A stretch of DNA of 16,447 bases, taken from positions 1-16,447 of the forward strand of contig JAVVTL010000037.1 of assembly GCA_036653715.1 (NCBI GenBank). Reading direction: 5' to 3'. Each line of letters opens with the position of its first letter. The stretch's first letter is position 1. This document shows positions 14,701 to 16,447 of this stretch, piece by piece. A model generated the notes under the pieces. It searched no databases. It had not been told where the DNA came from and saw only the letters and a program-made list of their open reading frames with translations. The stretch comes from Scatomorpha sp036653715 (GTDB taxonomy: Bacteria; Bacillota; Clostridia; Oscillospirales; Oscillospiraceae). The position numbers and the translations under genes are program-made.

Positions 14701-15261
14701 GCGGAGCAGTCGGGCCACATGATAGATGTGGGCTACGACATGTACCTCAAGCTGCTCGAGGAGGCCGTCCTTGAGGAAAAGGGCCTGCCCTCGCCGCGCC
14801 GCGCCGAATGCTCGGCGGACCTTGCCGTCTCCGCGAATATTCCCGAGAGCTACGTCGCCTCGCCGGAGCAGCGGATGGACCTCTATCGCCGCATTGCCCT
14901 CATCCGCAAGGAGGAGGACGCGGACGACGTGCTCGACGAGCTTATCGACCGCTTCGGCGACCCGCCGCCCGCCGTAAACGCGCTCGTTCAGGTTGCGCTT
15001 CTGCGCGGCGAAGCGGGCAAGGCCGGCATCCGCGACATTGTCCAGAAAAACGGCTTTCTGCGCTTCACGCTCGAGGATTTCGACATGGCGCGCGTCTCCG
15101 AGCTGTACGCCAAGCCCGAGTTTAAGGGCCGCGTCAAGGTCGAAGCCGGCTCCAAGCCCTGCCTCTCGCTCCGTCTCCCCGCCAAGGCGCGGGTCATCGA
15201 GGAGGCAAGAAAGTTTACAAATACTTGGACTTCCACAATTCCCGAGAGTGTGGTACAATAA
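11740..15261 (+). CDS. mfd: Transcription-repair coupling factor Mfd
   Basis: 1173 aa from the ATG at 11740, matching the usual 1150-1180. Mfd is an ATP-driven DNA translocase that pushes stalled RNA polymerase off DNA and recruits UvrA. The N-terminal UvrB-like domains include NQVEGPGQFSRRGGILDFFS. The RNA polymerase-interaction domain starts near residue 507 (GDLVVHEHHGIGRFAGV). The helicase core follows: Walker A GDVGYGKTEVALRA (from 655), DEEQRFGV (from 756), SATPIPRTLNMAL, and the TRG region with TTIIETGIDIPN and HQIRGRVGRS. An in-frame TTG at 11728 abuts GGAGAG (11722-11727), too close to serve as start. From the ATG the spacing is 12 nt, rather long, so initiation may be modest. The last 15 or so codons are unusually AT-rich and hold a possible promoter for the next gene. 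Confidence 0.97.
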   Translation: MQTKFLNHAFFNNPEAAALPEPSESGGFPALITGLSAVHRAHFIAALMTKTEAPVLVVAPDETAADALAADLRSLTGAEPNLLTSREYTFYSADAASREGEQKRIGSLKRLGDGVPVTIVTASGLLQRALPPDFLRRTAFKIESGAALAPEDAEDALLRCGYLPANQVEGPGQFSRRGGILDFFSPAYRFPVRVEFWGDDIDSMGFFDIESQRRTETLDSCEVLPAAETLPSLYRGGAGALAEKLFSLAERASKRKGSDVAEKLAVSLREDAERLHGGAELPAADRYANLIYDGFFSALDYIPQNSTIVLDQPGRVSERAKAYAKQLGDDVSMLARSGRIAARAEDYFIPFDAAIKRLCALPFYMADAFTVGRYPAEPRTIVGITAKQLPSYGGSAEQAAEDVRRYLDLGNRVLVLAGDMRRADILRDLFRSKGMAADSSEKPDALPEPGRCLVTQGSLSAGMEYPRMHLAVLTDTQIAGAGYKRSARKKKAAGERIGSCADLSVGDLVVHEHHGIGRFAGVVRMPIDGAEKDYIKICYAGADTLYVPATQLDMVSKYIGGGEDKPVRLSKMGGAEWDRAKSRAKAAAKQLAKGLIALYAARLREKGFAFSPDSEWQHEFEERFGYDETDDQLRCIEEIKRDMESPVPMDRLLCGDVGYGKTEVALRAVMKCVLDGRQAALLCPTTVLAQQHYQTALQRFFGYPVNIEVMSRFRSPAEMRETLANIKSGKCDFVIGTHRLLQKDVEFKNLGLLIVDEEQRFGVSHKEHIKEMSRGVDALALSATPIPRTLNMALSGIRDMSTLEEPPQDRLPVQTFVMEHDWSVVTDAIRRELSRGGQVYYLHNRVENIERTAMRLSEMLGGVSVAVAHGKLDEEQLSRVMEDMAEGKTQVLVCTTIIETGIDIPNVNTLIIEDADKLGLAQLHQIRGRVGRSSRRASAYLTFKKDKVLTEIAEKRLEAIREFAEFNSGFRIAMRDLEIRGAGNLLGAEQSGHMIDVGYDMYLKLLEEAVLEEKGLPSPRRAECSADLAVSANIPESYVASPEQRMDLYRRIALIRKEEDADDVLDELIDRFGDPPPAVNALVQVALLRGEAGKAGIRDIVQKNGFLRFTLEDFDMARVSELYAKPEFKGRVKVEAGSKPCLSLRLPAKARVIEEARKFTNTWTSTIPESVVQ
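15251..15259 (+). promoter_or_regulatory. Possible extended -10 promoter for the foldase gene
   Basis: TGGTACAAT at the very end of mfd fits an extended -10 (TG, one base, TACAAT). No good -35 lies 16-18 bp upstream, so strength would rest on the TG extension. The surrounding mfd codons switch to A/T-ending forms. Transcription would begin near 15266, 34 nt before the next ATG. Confidence 0.35.
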
Positions 15262-15299
15262 TAAACCGTGATTAAAGCCCAAACAAAGGAGAACTGTTA

Positions 15300-16447
15300 A
15301 TGAAAAAAACCTTTGCCATAATTTTAGCCGCCTGCCTGCTCGTCGGCACACTCGCCGGCTGTGCCGGAACCGGCGCTCAGAGCCACGAGGCGTCGCCGAC
15401 CCCCACGGTCACCGCGCCCCCCGCCGGCGCCCACGACTGGGCCGCCGCCTATGCCAAGCACAAGACCGACGAAGTCGTCCTCACCGTGAACGGCAGCGAC
15501 GTCACCTGGGCGGAATATTTCTATTGGCTGTTCTATAACCTTAACAGCATGGAAGCCTACCTCGGCCCCATCGCCGACTTCTCCGAGGTCTTCGCCTATG
15601 GCGACGGCAAGCAGACCACCAACGAATACTTCGTCTCCGCCGCCCGCGACTATGTCGTCCAGTACCACGCCATGGAGATTAACTCCAAGGCCGCCGGCGC
15701 GAAGCTCACAGCCGAGGACGAAAAGAGCCTCAAGGAGCTGCTCGCCTCCGACATGGTCTCCACCTGCGGCGAGGACGCCACGCCCGAGGATTTTCAGGCG
15801 TATCTCGCGAGCGTCTATGTGACGCCCGAGGTCTATGACTACATCAACGTCGTCTCCTGCCTCTACAAAAACTGCTTCGACATCCTCTACGGCGCGGACG
15901 GCGAAAAGCTCGCCGACGAGGACGTCAGCGCCTTTATCGACGCCAACTCCTACATGACGGCAAGGCATATCCTCGTCAGCACCATGGACGCCGAGGGCGC
16001 CGCGCTCGACGATGCGGCAAAGGCCGAAAAGCTCGCCGTCGCTCAGGAAATTGCCGACAAGCTCGCCGCCGAGAAGGACAAGACCAAGCAGCTCGCCCTC
16101 TTTAACGAGCTTCAGACCGAGTATAACGAGGACCCCGGCACCGCCACCTATCCCGAGGGCTATTGCTTCCCGACCGGCAAGATGGACCCCGCCTTTGAGG
16201 CCGGCACCGCCGCCCTCGCCGAGAACGAAATTTCCGGCATAGTCGAGTCCACCATGGGCTACCACATCATCCTGCGCCTGCCCACCACCGCCGACACCGT
16301 CGTGCAGTACTACTCCGCCGACGAGCAATACGACCTGCGCTACGTCGCCGCAATGGACGCCTATAACGTCCTCGTCGGCAATTGGCTCACCGACGCCGAA
16401 GTAGTCTGGCAACCCGACTTCGAGAATTTCGACCTAAATACACTGTT
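15300..16447 (+). CDS. Parvulin-type peptidyl-prolyl isomerase lipoprotein (3' end outside window)
   Basis: At least 382 codons, still open at the right edge. MKKTFAIILAACLLVGTLAGC is a lipoprotein signal with lipobox LAGC and acylated Cys21, so the protein is anchored outside the membrane. A Pro/Thr/Ala-rich linker (about 24-45) follows, then a SurA/PrsA-like helical chaperone part starting VVLTVNGSDVTWAEYFYWL. The parvulin domain spans roughly 218-328: ARHILV (221-226), GYCFPTGKMDPAFEAG (287-302) and ISGIVESTMGYHIILRL. The common GGDLGWF stretch is replaced by PEGYCFPTG, so catalytic strength is uncertain. PrsA-like proteins help fold secreted proteins. The gene lies 38 bp after mfd, with AAAGGAG (15285-15291) 8 nt before the ATG. 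Codons are strongly C-ending. It could be called prsA-like, but orthology is not shown. Confidence 0.88.
   Translation, partial: MKKTFAIILAACLLVGTLAGCAGTGAQSHEASPTPTVTAPPAGAHDWAAAYAKHKTDEVVLTVNGSDVTWAEYFYWLFYNLNSMEAYLGPIADFSEVFAYGDGKQTTNEYFVSAARDYVVQYHAMEINSKAAGAKLTAEDEKSLKELLASDMVSTCGEDATPEDFQAYLASVYVTPEVYDYINVVSCLYKNCFDILYGADGEKLADEDVSAFIDANSYMTARHILVSTMDAEGAALDDAAKAEKLAVAQEIADKLAAEKDKTKQLALFNELQTEYNEDPGTATYPEGYCFPTGKMDPAFEAGTAALAENEISGIVESTMGYHIILRLPTTADTVVQYYSADEQYDLRYVAAMDAYNVLVGNWLTDAEVVWQPDFENFDLNTL

Noticed and set aside
15324..16412. Open frame of 362 codons antisense to the foldase lipoprotein
   Set aside because: Codon-aligned mirror of the real gene; its stop is the antisense of the TTA codon in the signal peptide. 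Gly/Val-rich composition without a domain.

Overview
The window is a replication-origin neighbourhood from a GC-rich member of the Firmicutes, most likely class Clostridia. The evidence is the gene order dnaA-dnaN-yaaA-recF-remB-gyrB-gyrA. RemB (DUF370) and the small S4 protein YaaA are typical Firmicutes genes at this locus. Other pointers are strong AGGAGG-type ribosome binding sites, consensus sigma-A promoters and an mfd-parvulin lipoprotein pair. Sampled coding lines run about 55-67% GC, which is high for Clostridia and fits an Oscillospirales-like gut anaerobe; that placement is inference.

Layout. From about 11.55 kb leftwards, every gene is on the minus strand: dnaA, a 266-bp non-coding origin, dnaN, yaaA, recF, remB, gyrB, gyrA, rnhA, an ABC exporter half-transporter and a GNAT acetyltransferase cut by the left edge. 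Gaps are short or negative (4-bp recF/yaaA overlap, 1-bp recF-remB gap, rnhA stop overlapping the exporter's TTG start), so this looks like one long replication operon. From 11.74 kb rightwards, the plus strand carries mfd and then a parvulin-type foldase lipoprotein cut by the right edge. The 187 bp between dnaA and mfd hold two back-to-back sigma-A promoters. No stretch over 300 bp lacks a gene, and I see no tRNA, rRNA, CRISPR array or insertion sequence.

Function. DnaA melts the origin, DnaN is the sliding clamp, RecF loads recombinase at gaps, gyrase removes positive supercoils, RNase HI clears RNA:DNA hybrids, and Mfd removes stalled RNA polymerase and recruits repair. All genes point away from the origin, so transcription and replication run in the same direction on both arms.

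Most interesting points. (1) The dnaA-dnaN gap contains a well-resolved unwinding module: a DnaA box, a 7-nt spacer, then seven in-phase trinucleotides built as a 9-nt repeat, matching the DnaA-trio arrangement known from Bacillus subtilis. Two terminator-like hairpins facing opposite ways flank it. (2) GyrA carries Gln and Gly at the two main quinolone-contact positions (E. coli S83 and D87), and GyrB has Trp at the K447 position, predicting intrinsic fluoroquinolone insensitivity. (3) dnaA is divergent from mfd rather than next to the usual rpmH-rnpA cluster. I found no wholly new gene system here; the novelty is in the origin architecture and the gyrase drug site.
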